A stretch of DNA of 64,000 nucleotides from Methylobacterium sp. C25. GTDB lineage: Bacteria > Pseudomonadota > Alphaproteobacteria > Rhizobiales > Beijerinckiaceae. Below are positions 1 to 8,164 of this stretch, in pieces. Position numbers and translations under genes: made by a program. The notes beneath the pieces were generated by a model. The model worked only from the letters and a program-made list of their open reading frames with translations. It was not told the DNA's origin and ran no database searches. The first letter of the stretch is position 1. Every line of letters starts with the position of its first letter. The stretch lies in assembly GCF_021352225.1 (NCBI RefSeq), contig NZ_JAAUVI010000003.1, positions 62,001 to 126,000 on the forward strand, read 5' to 3'.

Positions 1-13
1 TCGTGCGGGCCTG

Positions 14-232
14 TCAAATGTTTGAGCCGGGATCGCGCGGCGGGTGTCCGCAGGCGAACCGCTCGATCCGCCAACGCTCGTGCTCGTGATCGTTCTGCCA
101 CCCCGCCATCGCCGGCTGGGCGAGCCTCAGGCACTGAATCGGCGTCTGCACCGCTTCATCGAAAAAATACGTGCGGGTGACGCAGTGCGCCGGGTTTGCG
201 GCGAGACAGGTGACGAAATAGAGGCCGATCAT
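14..232 (-). CDS. small hypothetical protein, 72 aa
   Basis: I do not recognise a characterised family. The reading frame stays open to 319, but an ATG at 232 is preceded by GGGAG about ten bases upstream, so I start there. The product opens with MIGLYFVTCLAANPAHC, contains several cysteines, has a run of acidic and His residues in the middle and ends in PRDPGSNI. The N-terminal stretch is hydrophobic but short, and no clear transmembrane helix or signal peptidase site is visible. The composition looks like a real protein rather than a high-GC shadow frame, because it is rich in Phe, Tyr, Thr and Asn. No partner gene is visible because the window starts just downstream. The function is unknown. 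Confidence 0.5.
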   Translation of the reverse strand: MIGLYFVTCLAANPAHCVTRTYFFDEAVQTPIQCLRLAQPAMAGWQNDHEHERWRIERFACGHPPRDPGSNI

Positions 233-923
233 GCGAGGGTCACTCCCTGGCGGCGTGCGGCGCTTCCTCCGAAAGGCGTGTTGCAAGCCGTGTGCCCATC
301 CTGGTGAACCGGGGGCCAAACGGGTTGGTTCAGCGCCAGCACAGCCACGACAAAGCCCGCTCCGGGATTAGACGCATCCGGGCGGGCTCTGAAGCCGGGC
401 TCCCTCGCTTGCTCTGCGTGGACCCGAAACGGTGATACGTGGGGACGCGGGTGAAAAGTTTCGGCTAGGCCCGGCGCCTGCTCCGCCAACGGCGGGCTTG
501 CTGCAACGATCGCAAGTCACGACAACCTTCGCGCGGCCGGCACTCGACTTCTGATTACTTTGCCGACCATGCACGGATGAGAAAAGAGCGCACATCTCGT
601 TTGAGATGCGCGCTCCAAGGCGGTTCTTCGTCTCAGGTAAGAACTGAAGCCGCCTCTAGCGTCGGCAGGTCCTACCGGCTGTAGCGCGGCCGCAACAGCG
701 CGCGAGCCGGCTCCGTCATCGAACCGTCACACCGCCGAGCCCAACAGAGCGGGCAGCATCGAGCCACGTGCGTGCGCAAGGTCACGCCTAAGTCTATGTC
801 CCTGCTCCATAATCGAAAAAGGTAGGTTAACGCTCCCTAAACCCGCCGCAATTACCGTGCGGAACCGGCACCGGCCGGGCTCGCTCTCATGCGGCTCCGG
901 GCGGAACGGGTCAGATCGGGCAC
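233..923. other. intergenic region with stem-loops
   Basis: About 690 bases without a convincing gene, lying between two divergent genes (hypothetical protein on minus, PBP on plus). The part from about 780 to 860 is richer in A/T and probably holds the PBP promoter, although I cannot pick a confident -35/-10 pair. Between 586 and about 660 there are two consecutive potential stem-loops. Open frames in this stretch have the arginine/proline-rich composition of high-GC noise. Confidence 0.5.
586..615. other. imperfect inverted repeat / stem-loop
   Basis: Thirteen-base arms (586-598 and 603-615) pair with one mismatch around a GTTT loop. No T-run follows on plus, and on minus only a short one (TTTTC) appears. 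A second weaker pairing (AGGCGG...CCGCCT, about 618-657) follows at once, so the two could be part of one structured transcript or a weak terminator. Confidence 0.4.
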
Positions 924-3128
924 ATGGCAAACGGACGCGGGCGGACGACGAGGCAGGAGCCGAACTTCGACGCGCCAGAAGGCCGCGGCGCGGATCGCGG
1001 TTCCGACCTCCGCATGTCGGCAGCCGATCGCGCAGGGGGCAGCGTGGCGAAGCGCGGATCGGGTTCGACGGAACGCGGCGGCCGGCAACCGGCCAAGGGC
1101 GGCGGCGGACGCGGCAAGGGCGGCGGTGGCGGACGCAGTCGCTCGCGTCGTCGCGGCTCCATTCTGGGCAAGCTCGTCTACACCTGCGTCGTGCTCGGCC
1201 TGTGGGCGGTGATCGGCGTCGCTGGCCTCGTGGCCTACCACGCCTCGCAACTGCCGCCGATCGATCAGCTCAGCGTTCCGAAGCGCCCCCCCAACATCGC
1301 CATTCTCGCCAGCGACGGCTCGCTGCTGGCCAATCGCGGCGAGACCGGCGGCCGCACGGTTTCAATCAAGGAACTGCCGCCCTACCTGCCGCGCGCCTTC
1401 GTGGCGATCGAGGACCGGCGCTTCTACGACCATTTCGGCGTCGATCCCGTCGGCATCGCCCGCGCGGTCGTGCAGAACCTGACCCGCCGCGGCGTCTCGC
1501 AGGGCGGCTCGACCCTGACGCAGCAGCTCGCCAAGAACCTGTTCCTGACGCCGGAACGCTCCGCATCGCGAAAGATCCAGGAGGCGATCCTGGCTCTGTG
1601 GCTGGAGCACAAATACTCGAAGGACGAGATCCTCGAACTCTACCTGAACCGCGTCTATTTCGGCGCCGGCGCCTATGGCGTCGAGGCGGCCGCGCAGCGC
1701 TATTTCGGCAAGCCCGCCAAGAACGTCAGCCTCGCCGAGGCGGCCATGCTCGGCGGCCTGGTTCAGGCGCCCTCGCGCCTCGCTCCGAACCGCAATCTGA
1801 AGGCGGCCCAGACACGCGCAGCCCAGGTGCTTGCGGCCATGCAGGAACTCGGCTTCGCCAAGGAGCCGGACGTCAAGGTCGCGCTGGCCCAACCCGCGCG
1901 GACCTATTCGAGCCGAGGCGGCGGCTCGGCCAACTACGTCGCCGACCTCGTCATGGACGTGCTCGACGACTTCCTGCCGAAGTTCGACGCGGACATCGTG
2001 GTCTCGACCACCGTCGATTCCAGCCTCCAGGCTGCAGCGGAAAAGGCCCTCGTCGACGAGTTGAACGCCAAGGGCGTGCGCTACAATGTCGGCCAGGGCG
2101 CGCTGGTCTCGATGAAGCCGGACGGCGCGGTCCGCGCACTGATCGGCGGCCGCGATTACGCTCAGAGCCAGTTCAACCGCGCGACGACCGCCAAGCGCCA
2201 GCCCGGCTCATCGTTCAAGCCCTTCGTCTACCTCTCCGCCGTCGAGCGTGGCCTGACGCCGGACACGGTGCGCGACGACGCGCCGATCAAGATCGGCAAC
2301 TGGTCACCCGAGAACTACACGCACGCCTACCATGGCCCAGTGACACTGCGGGACGCTCTGGCGCAGTCGCTCAACACTGTCGCGGTGCGACTCGGCCAGG
2401 AGGTCGGTCCCAAGACCGTGGTGCAGACCGCGCAGCGGCTTGGCATCTCGTCATCGCTGCAGGCCAACGGCTCGATCGCGCTGGGCACCTCCGAGGTGAC
2501 CCCGATGGAGATGGTCGGTGCCTACTGTGCCTTCGCCAATGGTGGCACGGGCGTGATCCCCTACGTCATCGCGAGCATCAAGAGCGCGGACGGCAAGGTG
2601 CTCTACAAGCGCGGTGCCGGCGGGCTCGGCAAGGTCATGTCGGCGGATGCAGACGGCATGATGAACGCGATGATGCACGAGACCTTTGTCAGCGGTACCG
2701 CGCGGAAGGGCGACATCCCCGGCTGGGATCTCGCCGGCAAGACCGGCACCAGCCAGGATTACCGTGACGCCTGGATGATCGGCTTCTCGGGCTCCCTCGT
2801 CACCGGCGTCTGGCTCGGCAACGATGACGGCGAGTCGACCAAGAAGGCCACCGGCGGCAGCCTGCCGCTGGAGATCTGGAAGACCTACATGACCACCGCT
2901 CTCAAGGGCGAGAAGCCGGTGCCGCTGCCCAACATGAACCGCTGGCACGCGCGGCCCGAGGCGGCCGTGGCGCAGGCGGCCCCGAACCCGATCGGCGACA
3001 TCATCGGCGCGATCACGGGCGAACCGCAGCAGACCGCCTCGACCCGTCCGCCGCCGCCGCAGCAGCGCCGCCGTGGCGGGGACGACCGCAACTTCTTTGA
3101 GAAGCTGTTCGGCGTCGGAGAGGATTAG
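924..3128 (+). CDS. class A penicillin-binding protein (PBP1A family)
   Basis: Bifunctional peptidoglycan synthase of 734 aa that polymerises lipid II and cross-links the glycan strands in the periplasm. Residues 1-79 form an unusually long cytoplasmic tail that becomes Gly/Arg-rich (about 58-78). One transmembrane helix follows at about 80-104. The GT51 glycosyltransferase domain shows the EDRRFYDHFG motif with catalytic Glu163 and QGGSTLTQQ at 193-201. The transpeptidase domain has SSFK with Ser429 as nucleophile, SLN at 482-484 and KTG at 606-608. All catalytic motifs are intact. The C-terminus is Pro/Gln/Arg-rich. The ATG at 924 has only a weak ribosome binding site, but it gives the cytoplasmic-tail/TM layout expected of the family; a later start inside the tail cannot be excluded. 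It stands alone, upstream of a PilZ gene. Confidence 0.93.
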   Translation: MANGRGRTTRQEPNFDAPEGRGADRGSDLRMSAADRAGGSVAKRGSGSTERGGRQPAKGGGGRGKGGGGGRSRSRRRGSILGKLVYTCVVLGLWAVIGVAGLVAYHASQLPPIDQLSVPKRPPNIAILASDGSLLANRGETGGRTVSIKELPPYLPRAFVAIEDRRFYDHFGVDPVGIARAVVQNLTRRGVSQGGSTLTQQLAKNLFLTPERSASRKIQEAILALWLEHKYSKDEILELYLNRVYFGAGAYGVEAAAQRYFGKPAKNVSLAEAAMLGGLVQAPSRLAPNRNLKAAQTRAAQVLAAMQELGFAKEPDVKVALAQPARTYSSRGGGSANYVADLVMDVLDDFLPKFDADIVVSTTVDSSLQAAAEKALVDELNAKGVRYNVGQGALVSMKPDGAVRALIGGRDYAQSQFNRATTAKRQPGSSFKPFVYLSAVERGLTPDTVRDDAPIKIGNWSPENYTHAYHGPVTLRDALAQSLNTVAVRLGQEVGPKTVVQTAQRLGISSSLQANGSIALGTSEVTPMEMVGAYCAFANGGTGVIPYVIASIKSADGKVLYKRGAGGLGKVMSADADGMMNAMMHETFVSGTARKGDIPGWDLAGKTGTSQDYRDAWMIGFSGSLVTGVWLGNDDGESTKKATGGSLPLEIWKTYMTTALKGEKPVPLPNMNRWHARPEAAVAQAAPNPIGDIIGAITGEPQQTASTRPPPPQQRRRGGDDRNFFEKLFGVGED

Positions 3129-3167
3129 GGGCGATCGGGCTCGGCCCGGCCGGGTGATGGCTGAGAT

Positions 3168-3190
3168 CCTCGCGGCAGGACATCGCGAGG
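3168..3190 (+). terminator. weak stem-loop downstream of PBP gene
   Basis: CCTCGCG (3168-3174) pairs with CGCGAGG (3184-3190) around a nine-base loop, 40 bases after the PBP stop codon. There is no T-run, so a Rho-independent role is only a guess. Confidence 0.25.
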
Positions 3191-3367
3191 CTCATTGGGT
3201 CCGACGCCTGAGGACGAAGATCGCCCGCGATGTCGAGGCCTCCCTCTGGAAGAGTGTTTGCCACAGGCGGCATAGCTTAGCTGTGGCTGTCAAGTCCGCT
3301 TAACTGCTCGGAAACCGACAACCTACGGTGCTTACGCGTATAGTCTCCATCAACTGGGAGAACATTC

Positions 3368-3748
3368 GTGATTGAGCGCAGAAGACGGCCGCGCGTCCGC
3401 GTAGACAGCGTTGGGCACATCATTACAAAAAAAGGAAATCCGATCGCCTGTCGGGTTGTCGACCGGTCACCGGACGGGGCGAGACTATTCGTCGACAGTG
3501 TCTTCGGTATTCCCAACGAGTTCAGGCTCGTCATCCAGAAGACCAGCGAAAGTTTTACGACGAACGTCGTCTGGCGCAGTCCGCAGGAACTCGGCGTTGC
3601 CTTCGTCGAGACGCATGGCGTGATGGCGCTCACGCCGGGCAACGCTGATCGGGAGCCGATCGATCTCGCTCAATATCGCGGTCCCGAGGGCTTCGCGCCG
3701 GAACCGCAGGGCGGTTCCCTGATCTCCGGCGCGACTTGCGACATCTAG
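3368..3748 (+). CDS. PilZ domain protein
   Basis: A 126-aa stand-alone PilZ-type protein. PilZ domains bind cyclic di-GMP through an Arg-rich RxxxR motif and a [D/N]xSxxG motif. Here the basic stretch RRRRPR lies at residues 4-9 and D32-R-S34-P-D-G37 supplies the second motif, so c-di-GMP binding is plausible. The frame opens at a GTG (3368) with GGGAG seven bases upstream. Nothing else is attached to the domain, so the output target cannot be read from the sequence. It is convergent with ppa, with only 12 bases between the stop codons, and no terminator fits in the gap. Confidence 0.85.
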   Translation: MIERRRRPRVRVDSVGHIITKKGNPIACRVVDRSPDGARLFVDSVFGIPNEFRLVIQKTSESFTTNVVWRSPQELGVAFVETHGVMALTPGNADREPIDLAQYRGPEGFAPEPQGGSLISGATCDI

Positions 3749-3760
3749 GCGTGGCTCAGA

Positions 3761-4297
3761 TCAGGCCTTGCTGGCCTTCTCGCGCTCGATGCCTTCGAGG
3801 ATGAGGCGGTGTGCCTCTTCCTTGTCGCCCCAGCGGACGACCTTCACCCACTTGCCGGGCTCCAGATCCTTGTAGTGCTCGAAGAAGTGCTGGATCTGGT
3901 GGATCGTGATGTCGGGCAGGTCGGTGTAGTTCTGGATGCGCTCGTAGCGCGCCGTGAGGTGGCGCGAGGGCACGGCGATGATCTTCTCGTCCTCGCCGGC
4001 ATTGTCCTCCATCACCAGCACGCCGACCGGACGCACGCTCATGATGGCGCCCGGAGCTATCGCGCGCGTGTTGGCGACGAGCACGTCGCACGGATCGCCA
4101 TCGCCCGAGAGCGTGTGTGGGATGAAGCCGTAATTCCCCGGATAGACCATCGAGGTATAGAGGAAGCGATCGACGACGAGAGCGCCGGACTTCTTGTCCA
4201 TCTCGTATTTGATCGGCTCACCGCCGATCGGCACCTCGATGATGACGTTGACGTCGTGAGGCGGGTTCTTGCCGATCGAGATGTTGTCGATGATCAT
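3761..4297 (-). CDS. ppa: inorganic pyrophosphatase
   Basis: Family I soluble pyrophosphatase, 178 aa, which hydrolyses pyrophosphate to two phosphates in the cytoplasm and so pulls biosynthetic reactions forward. The metal-binding signature DGDPCD lies at residues 66-71, with the three conserved Asp at 66, 68 and 71. The EVPIGG..IKYE substrate region is at 21-32 and YPGNYGFIP at 52-60. Length and motifs match bacterial hexameric enzymes. The frame extends upstream to 4375, but the ATG at 4297 has AGGA in front and gives the family's usual N-terminus (MIIDNISIG). A long palindromic repeat lies in the upstream intergenic space. Confidence 0.96.
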   Translation of the reverse strand: MIIDNISIGKNPPHDVNVIIEVPIGGEPIKYEMDKKSGALVVDRFLYTSMVYPGNYGFIPHTLSGDGDPCDVLVANTRAIAPGAIMSVRPVGVLVMEDNAGEDEKIIAVPSRHLTARYERIQNYTDLPDITIHQIQHFFEHYKDLEPGKWVKVVRWGDKEEAHRLILEGIEREKASKA

Positions 4298-4380
4298 CAG
4301 AGCGGTTCCTGCGGACCTTAGATCATGATGCGTATTGATGGACGCCATCAAACGCAGGGAACATGATCGATTCAAAGAGT

Positions 4381-4428
4381 TAGAGCAGGCTGCGAAAAAC
4401 CGTCGCCACCTTTTCGCAGCCTGCTCTA
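4381..4428. repeat. perfect 18-bp inverted repeat (REP-like)
   Basis: TAGAGCAGGCTGCGAAAA (4381-4398) is repeated exactly in inverted orientation at 4411-4428, with a 12-base loop. It sits between the GNAT gene (ending at 4526, same strand) and ppa, upstream of ppa's promoter region. The perfect long arms and intergenic position suggest a repetitive extragenic palindrome rather than a simple terminator, although it could also terminate transcription from the GNAT gene. It occurs once in this window. Confidence 0.7.
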
Positions 4429-4525
4429 GGAGAGATACTCTGCTCTCCTGCCGCAGGCTTCTAAACCGCTCCGCGCGCCAAGGAAATCGGCCGTTCGGCC
4501 ATAGCCGAGGCCGACGACCGAGGTT

Positions 4526-5032
4526 TCAGCCGAAAATGTAAGCGACTTTCGGCAAGCACGAGCCCGAGACCCGCTCTATCGCCTCCGGCCCCGCCCGGCC
4601 GCCGAGGGTTTCGTAGAAGGCACGGGCGCGATGATTGTCCGCGAGCGCCCAGACGCCGACGCGGGCGAGCCCGTGGTCGGCGAGATCGTTGCGCACCGCG
4701 CGAAACAGGCGCGAGCCGAGCCCCAGCCCCTGATATTCCGGCGCGACGTAGAGTTCGTCGACTTCTCCCTCGACGGTCAGCGAACGGTCACGCGCCCGTC
4801 CATAGGACGCGTAGGCGACGACCGTATCGCCGAATTCCATCACGGCGAGGCCGCGCCCTCGGCCGATCATGCCGCGCCAGACGCTCGGACCGCGCTTGCT
4901 GATGAATTTCTGCAGCGCCACGCCGGGGATGACGCCCTGATAGGCCTCCCGCCACGCGGCCTCAAACACCGCCGACAGCATCCCGATATCGTCCGGCTTG
5001 GCCCGGCGGATGCTGATCGTCTTCGTGCTCAT
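4526..5032 (-). CDS. GNAT family N-acetyltransferase
   Basis: A 168-aa single-domain acetyltransferase of the Gcn5-related fold, using acetyl-CoA on an unknown substrate. The acetyl-CoA binding signature is visible as VDELYVAPEYQGLGLGSRL (about residues 94-112), and the C-terminal NHRARAFYETLGG segment is also typical. I start at the ATG at 5032 (MSTKTISIRRAKPDD); the frame continues upstream with an arginine-rich composition that is unlikely to be coding. It is divergent from the phosphatase gene at 5093, with about 60 bases between them, so the promoters probably overlap. Confidence 0.88.
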   Translation of the reverse strand: MSTKTISIRRAKPDDIGMLSAVFEAAWREAYQGVIPGVALQKFISKRGPSVWRGMIGRGRGLAVMEFGDTVVAYASYGRARDRSLTVEGEVDELYVAPEYQGLGLGSRLFRAVRNDLADHGLARVGVWALADNHRARAFYETLGGRAGPEAIERVSGSCLPKVAYIFG

Positions 5033-5092
5033 GGATGCGCGGGCCTCCGAAGCAGGTTGGCGTATGATGTGGGCAAATGGAGCGCCGGGGCA

Positions 5093-5923
5093 ATGGCGAA
5101 ACCAAGGCGGCAGCCCCTCGCGTTGTCGGCCGCCGGGCCTCCTGATAGATCGGCGTCTCGGCACGCCCTGCCGAGACGCCCCGCGACCCATTCACTCGTG
5201 TTCAACCGCTACCTCTCCTTCGAGGCGCGCTCCGCGCGGCGCACGGCGCGCATCGCGCGGTTCGAGCAGCCCATTGCGGGGCCGCTCGCGCGCGCCGGAG
5301 CCTGGGCGAACATGCTGCTGCTCGACCACGGCGTCCTGCGGCTCGCCTATCTCAACCGGCACCGGGTCGGCAGTGGCCTGGTCTGGCGTTCGGCTCAGCC
5401 GACCCCGCATCAGCTCGCCTGGTTCAAGCGGCAGGGCGTGAAAAGCGTGATCTCCCTGCGTGGCGGGCGCGAGCATGGCTCCTGGCCGCTGCAGCGCGAG
5501 GCCTGCGAGCGGCAGGGCCTGACGCTCGTCGATCTCGTCCTGCGCTCGCGAGAGCCGCCCGCCAAGGAAACGATCCGCGAGGCCCAGGCACTCTTCGCCG
5601 AGATCGAGTATCCGGCCGTGATGCACTGCAAGTCTGGTGCAGATCGCGCCGGGCTCGGTGCCGCGCTTTTCCTGATCCTGCATGAGGGCGTGCCCGTGCG
5701 AGAGGCGACGCGGCAGCTTTCGGCCCGCTACGGACATTTCCGCTTCGCCAAAACCGGCATCCTCGATGCCTTCTTCGCCCACTACCTGCGTGACGGAGAA
5801 GCGCGCGGCCAGAGCTTTCTCGACTGGGTCGAGACGAGCTACGACCCCGAGGCACTCAGGCGCGAGTTCCGGCCGGGATTCTGGTCGGATCTCGTGGTCG
5901 ACCGCATCATCAAGCGAGAGTAG
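5093..5923 (+). CDS. protein tyrosine / dual-specificity phosphatase-like protein
   Basis: A 276-aa protein with the cysteine-phosphatase P-loop HCKSGADRAG: Cys179 as nucleophile and Arg185 in a C-x5-R arrangement, preceded by the conserved His. Upstream, the segment GLVWRSAQPTPHQL..KRQGVKSVISLRGG is the typical N-terminal part of small atypical dual-specificity phosphatases. The frame is open far upstream, but the ATG at 5093 has GGAG ten bases before it. There is no signal peptide, so it should be cytoplasmic. The WcbI-like gene follows after eight bases, almost certainly in the same transcript, which suggests a role in surface-polysaccharide production or its control. The substrate (phosphoprotein, nucleotide or lipid) is unknown. 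Confidence 0.8.
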   Translation: MAKPRRQPLALSAAGPPDRSASRHALPRRPATHSLVFNRYLSFEARSARRTARIARFEQPIAGPLARAGAWANMLLLDHGVLRLAYLNRHRVGSGLVWRSAQPTPHQLAWFKRQGVKSVISLRGGREHGSWPLQREACERQGLTLVDLVLRSREPPAKETIREAQALFAEIEYPAVMHCKSGADRAGLGAALFLILHEGVPVREATRQLSARYGHFRFAKTGILDAFFAHYLRDGEARGQSFLDWVETSYDPEALRREFRPGFWSDLVVDRIIKRE

Positions 5924-5931
5924 TCGTCACC

Positions 5932-6939
5932 GTGTCGGTCCTGCAGACAGGGCGCCAGGCGCTGCGTGGCGTGCTGGCCCGGCTCCCGTGGCGCCCGGCA
6001 GCCCGCGATGTTTCGCATCGCGGCGGCCCGCGGATCGCCGTGATCGGCAACTGCCAGGCGCGAGGCGTCGCCCGCTCGCTCGAAGTGCTGCTGCCGGAGG
6101 CCGCCGTCACGCTGGTGCCGACCGGCCAGCTCGCCCGGCGCGCACGCACGATGCGCGCCTTCGCCGAGGGCTTGTCCGGCTACGATCACGTCTTCTCGCA
6201 ACCCATCGCGGCGGGACATTTCCCTGATGGTGGCTCGGCGGAGTTGTTGGGGCTGCTGCCGCGGGCGCGGCTGTTTCCCCCGATCGTCTTCGCCGCCTTC
6301 CATCCCGACATGGTCTATGTCGGGGATCTGTCGGCCGGCGGGGGGAGCGGCCTGGTGCCATCGCCGCTCCACACCTACCACTCGGCGATCACGCTGTTCG
6401 GGTACCTGCGCGGCCTATCGGAGGAGCGCATCCTGCGTCTGTTCCGGGACGACGTGCTCGCCCGGCTCGGCTTCCTCGACGGATGGGATCTAGCGGCCGA
6501 AGACTTGGTTGGGACGAGCCGGGCGATCGGCTTCGATCTCGGCCCCGAATTGATGCGCTGGTCGCGCCGGGGGGCGTTCATGCACGGCATCAACCATCCC
6601 AAGCTGTTCGTGATGGCCGACATCGCGCAGCGGCTGGCGACAGAGGCCGGGCTCGCACCTGCGCCGCTTACGGTCGAGGCCTACCTTTCCGACGACCTGC
6701 TCGGCGAGGTGATCTGGCCGGTCTATCCGGCGGTGGCAGAGGCTTACGGCGTGAAAGGGTCCTACGTCTTCAAGGGTCGGGCGGCGCCGAAATCGGCCCC
6801 ATCGGTCCTCGACCTCGCGGGGCTCGTCCGCGAGAGCCTCGCGCTCTATCAGACAATGCCGGGGGCGCGGCTGACCTGCTATCGCACCGAGCACTGGTCT
6901 CGCAGCTCCGAGGCCTGTGCCCTGTTCGATGCGGTCTGA
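5932..6939 (+). CDS. WcbI family polysaccharide biosynthesis protein
   Basis: A 335-aa protein with the IGNCQARG motif at about residues 38-45, the hallmark of the WcbI family. The founding member is encoded in the Burkholderia capsule locus, binds CoA and is thought to acetylate capsular polysaccharide. Further family-like segments are FAAFHPDMVY and GINHPKLFVMADIAQRL. It starts with GTG at 5932, eight bases after the phosphatase stop. No capsule glycosyltransferase or export gene is nearby, so its substrate cannot be inferred from context. The GNCQ motif makes the family call firm; the acetyltransferase activity is inherited from the family and not shown here. Confidence 0.8.
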   Translation: MSVLQTGRQALRGVLARLPWRPAARDVSHRGGPRIAVIGNCQARGVARSLEVLLPEAAVTLVPTGQLARRARTMRAFAEGLSGYDHVFSQPIAAGHFPDGGSAELLGLLPRARLFPPIVFAAFHPDMVYVGDLSAGGGSGLVPSPLHTYHSAITLFGYLRGLSEERILRLFRDDVLARLGFLDGWDLAAEDLVGTSRAIGFDLGPELMRWSRRGAFMHGINHPKLFVMADIAQRLATEAGLAPAPLTVEAYLSDDLLGEVIWPVYPAVAEAYGVKGSYVFKGRAAPKSAPSVLDLAGLVRESLALYQTMPGARLTCYRTEHWSRSSEACALFDAV

Positions 6940-6950
6940 CCGGAGTTCCG

Positions 6951-8012
6951 TCAGGCCTCCGGATCGCTACCCTTATCGGCGCCGCGCTCGGCTAGACGGG
7001 CCAGCGTCGTGAGTTCGCGGAACCAGGCGCGAACGGGCTTGGCAGGCGTGCCGCCCCAGCGCGAGCCCGGCGGCACGTCGCGGTTCACGTTCGAGGAGCC
7101 GGCGATCTGTGAGCCCATGCCGATGCGCAGGTGGCCGACCACGCCGACCTGACCTCCGAGCACGACGTAATCCTCGAGCGTGGTCGATCCGGAGATGCCG
7201 ACGCCCGACACGATCACGCAGTGGCGTCCGATGACGACGTTGTGGGCGATCTGTACGAGGTTATCGATCTTGGTCCCCTCCCCGATCACAGTGTCGCGGC
7301 TGGCGCCGCGGTCGATCGTGGTGTTGGCGCCGATCTCGACATCGTCCTGGACGATGACCCGGCCGATCTGCGGGACCTTGAGATGGCCGCCCGGCCCCAT
7401 AGCGAAGCCGAAGCCGTCCTGCCCGATCCGTGCGCCAGGATGGACGATGACACGATTGCCCACGAGCGCATTCGTCAGGGTCGCGCCAGCCCCGATGGAA
7501 GAGTCGCGGCCGATGCAGACGCCGGGGCCGACGACCGCGCCGGGGCCGATGACGCTGCCGGAGCCGATCTCCGCGCCGGGACCGATCACGGCGCCGGGAT
7601 CGACGCGCACGCCATCCTCCAAGCGAGCCTCGGGATGGACATGGGCGCCGGGCGAGACACCTGCGGCGGCGAAGAGGGAGCCCGGCCGCAGGGCATCGGG
7701 ATACAGCCGGCCGAGCAGAACCGCGTAGGCCCGGTAGGGATCGCGGGTCACGAGCGCGATCGTCCGTTCGGGCACCCGGGCAGCGAAGCGCTTGGAGACG
7801 AGGCAGACACGCGCCCGCGTGGACTCCAGGGCGTCGCCGTAACGCGCATTGTCCATATAGGCGAGGTCGTCCGGCCCCGCGCTCTCCAACGAAGCGACAC
7901 CGGTGACGACCGCGTCCGGGTCGGCCCCCTCGGGGAGTGCCACACCGGCTGCCTCGGCGATGCTGGCGAGGCTCAAGCTGCCGCTGGGCTTGAAGAAAAT
8001 GCAGTCGGACAT
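6951..8012 (-). CDS. lpxD: UDP-3-O-(3-hydroxyacyl)glucosamine N-acyltransferase
   Basis: Third step of lipid A synthesis: transfers a hydroxyacyl chain from acyl carrier protein to UDP-3-O-acyl-glucosamine. The protein has 353 aa: an N-terminal uridine-binding domain (about 1-110) followed by many hexapeptide repeats forming a left-handed beta helix (about 115-320), with catalytic His257 in the QIAHNVVIG segment. The ATG at 8012 gives the usual [11 protein letters not shown] opening. It is the last gene of the minus-strand rpsB-to-lpxD cluster, 152 bases after bamA. The usual partners fabZ and lpxA do not follow; the next gene is the convergent WcbI-like gene. Confidence 0.96.
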   Translation of the reverse strand: MSDCIFFKPSGSLSLASIAEAAGVALPEGADPDAVVTGVASLESAGPDDLAYMDNARYGDALESTRARVCLVSKRFAARVPERTIALVTRDPYRAYAVLLGRLYPDALRPGSLFAAAGVSPGAHVHPEARLEDGVRVDPGAVIGPGAEIGSGSVIGPGAVVGPGVCIGRDSSIGAGATLTNALVGNRVIVHPGARIGQDGFGFAMGPGGHLKVPQIGRVIVQDDVEIGANTTIDRGASRDTVIGEGTKIDNLVQIAHNVVIGRHCVIVSGVGISGSTTLEDYVVLGGQVGVVGHLRIGMGSQIAGSSNVNRDVPPGSRWGGTPAKPVRAWFRELTTLARLAERGADKGSDPEA

Positions 8013-8092
8013 CGGGTGATCACGAGGGGCTGTTGGGTCCGGAAGGTCCAAGACCACGGATCGCCCCCGATGCCAACACGGCGCGTACGACA

Positions 8093-8123
8093 AAGCCCGG
8101 AAGCGGCGAACGCTTCCGGGCTT
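8093..8123 (-). terminator. stem-loop between bamA and lpxD
   Basis: A perfect 13-base stem (8093-8105 with 8111-8123) around a five-base loop lies about 40 bases after the bamA stop on the minus strand, followed on that strand by TTTG. It could end or attenuate bamA transcription, so lpxD may be partly uncoupled from bamA. Confidence 0.6.
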
Positions 8124-8164
8124 CTGGAGAGGACCGCCCGAGACCGGGCGAAGTATCGTTTCGA

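Noticed and set aside
229..489. Minus-strand frame of 86 codons in the first intergenic region
   Set aside because: Overlaps the better ORF at 14-232, lacks a ribosome binding site and has a random-like composition.
857..2767. Plus-strand frame of 636 codons overlapping the first PBP
   Set aside because: Arg/Pro-rich with no motifs; the PBP frame carries all catalytic residues.
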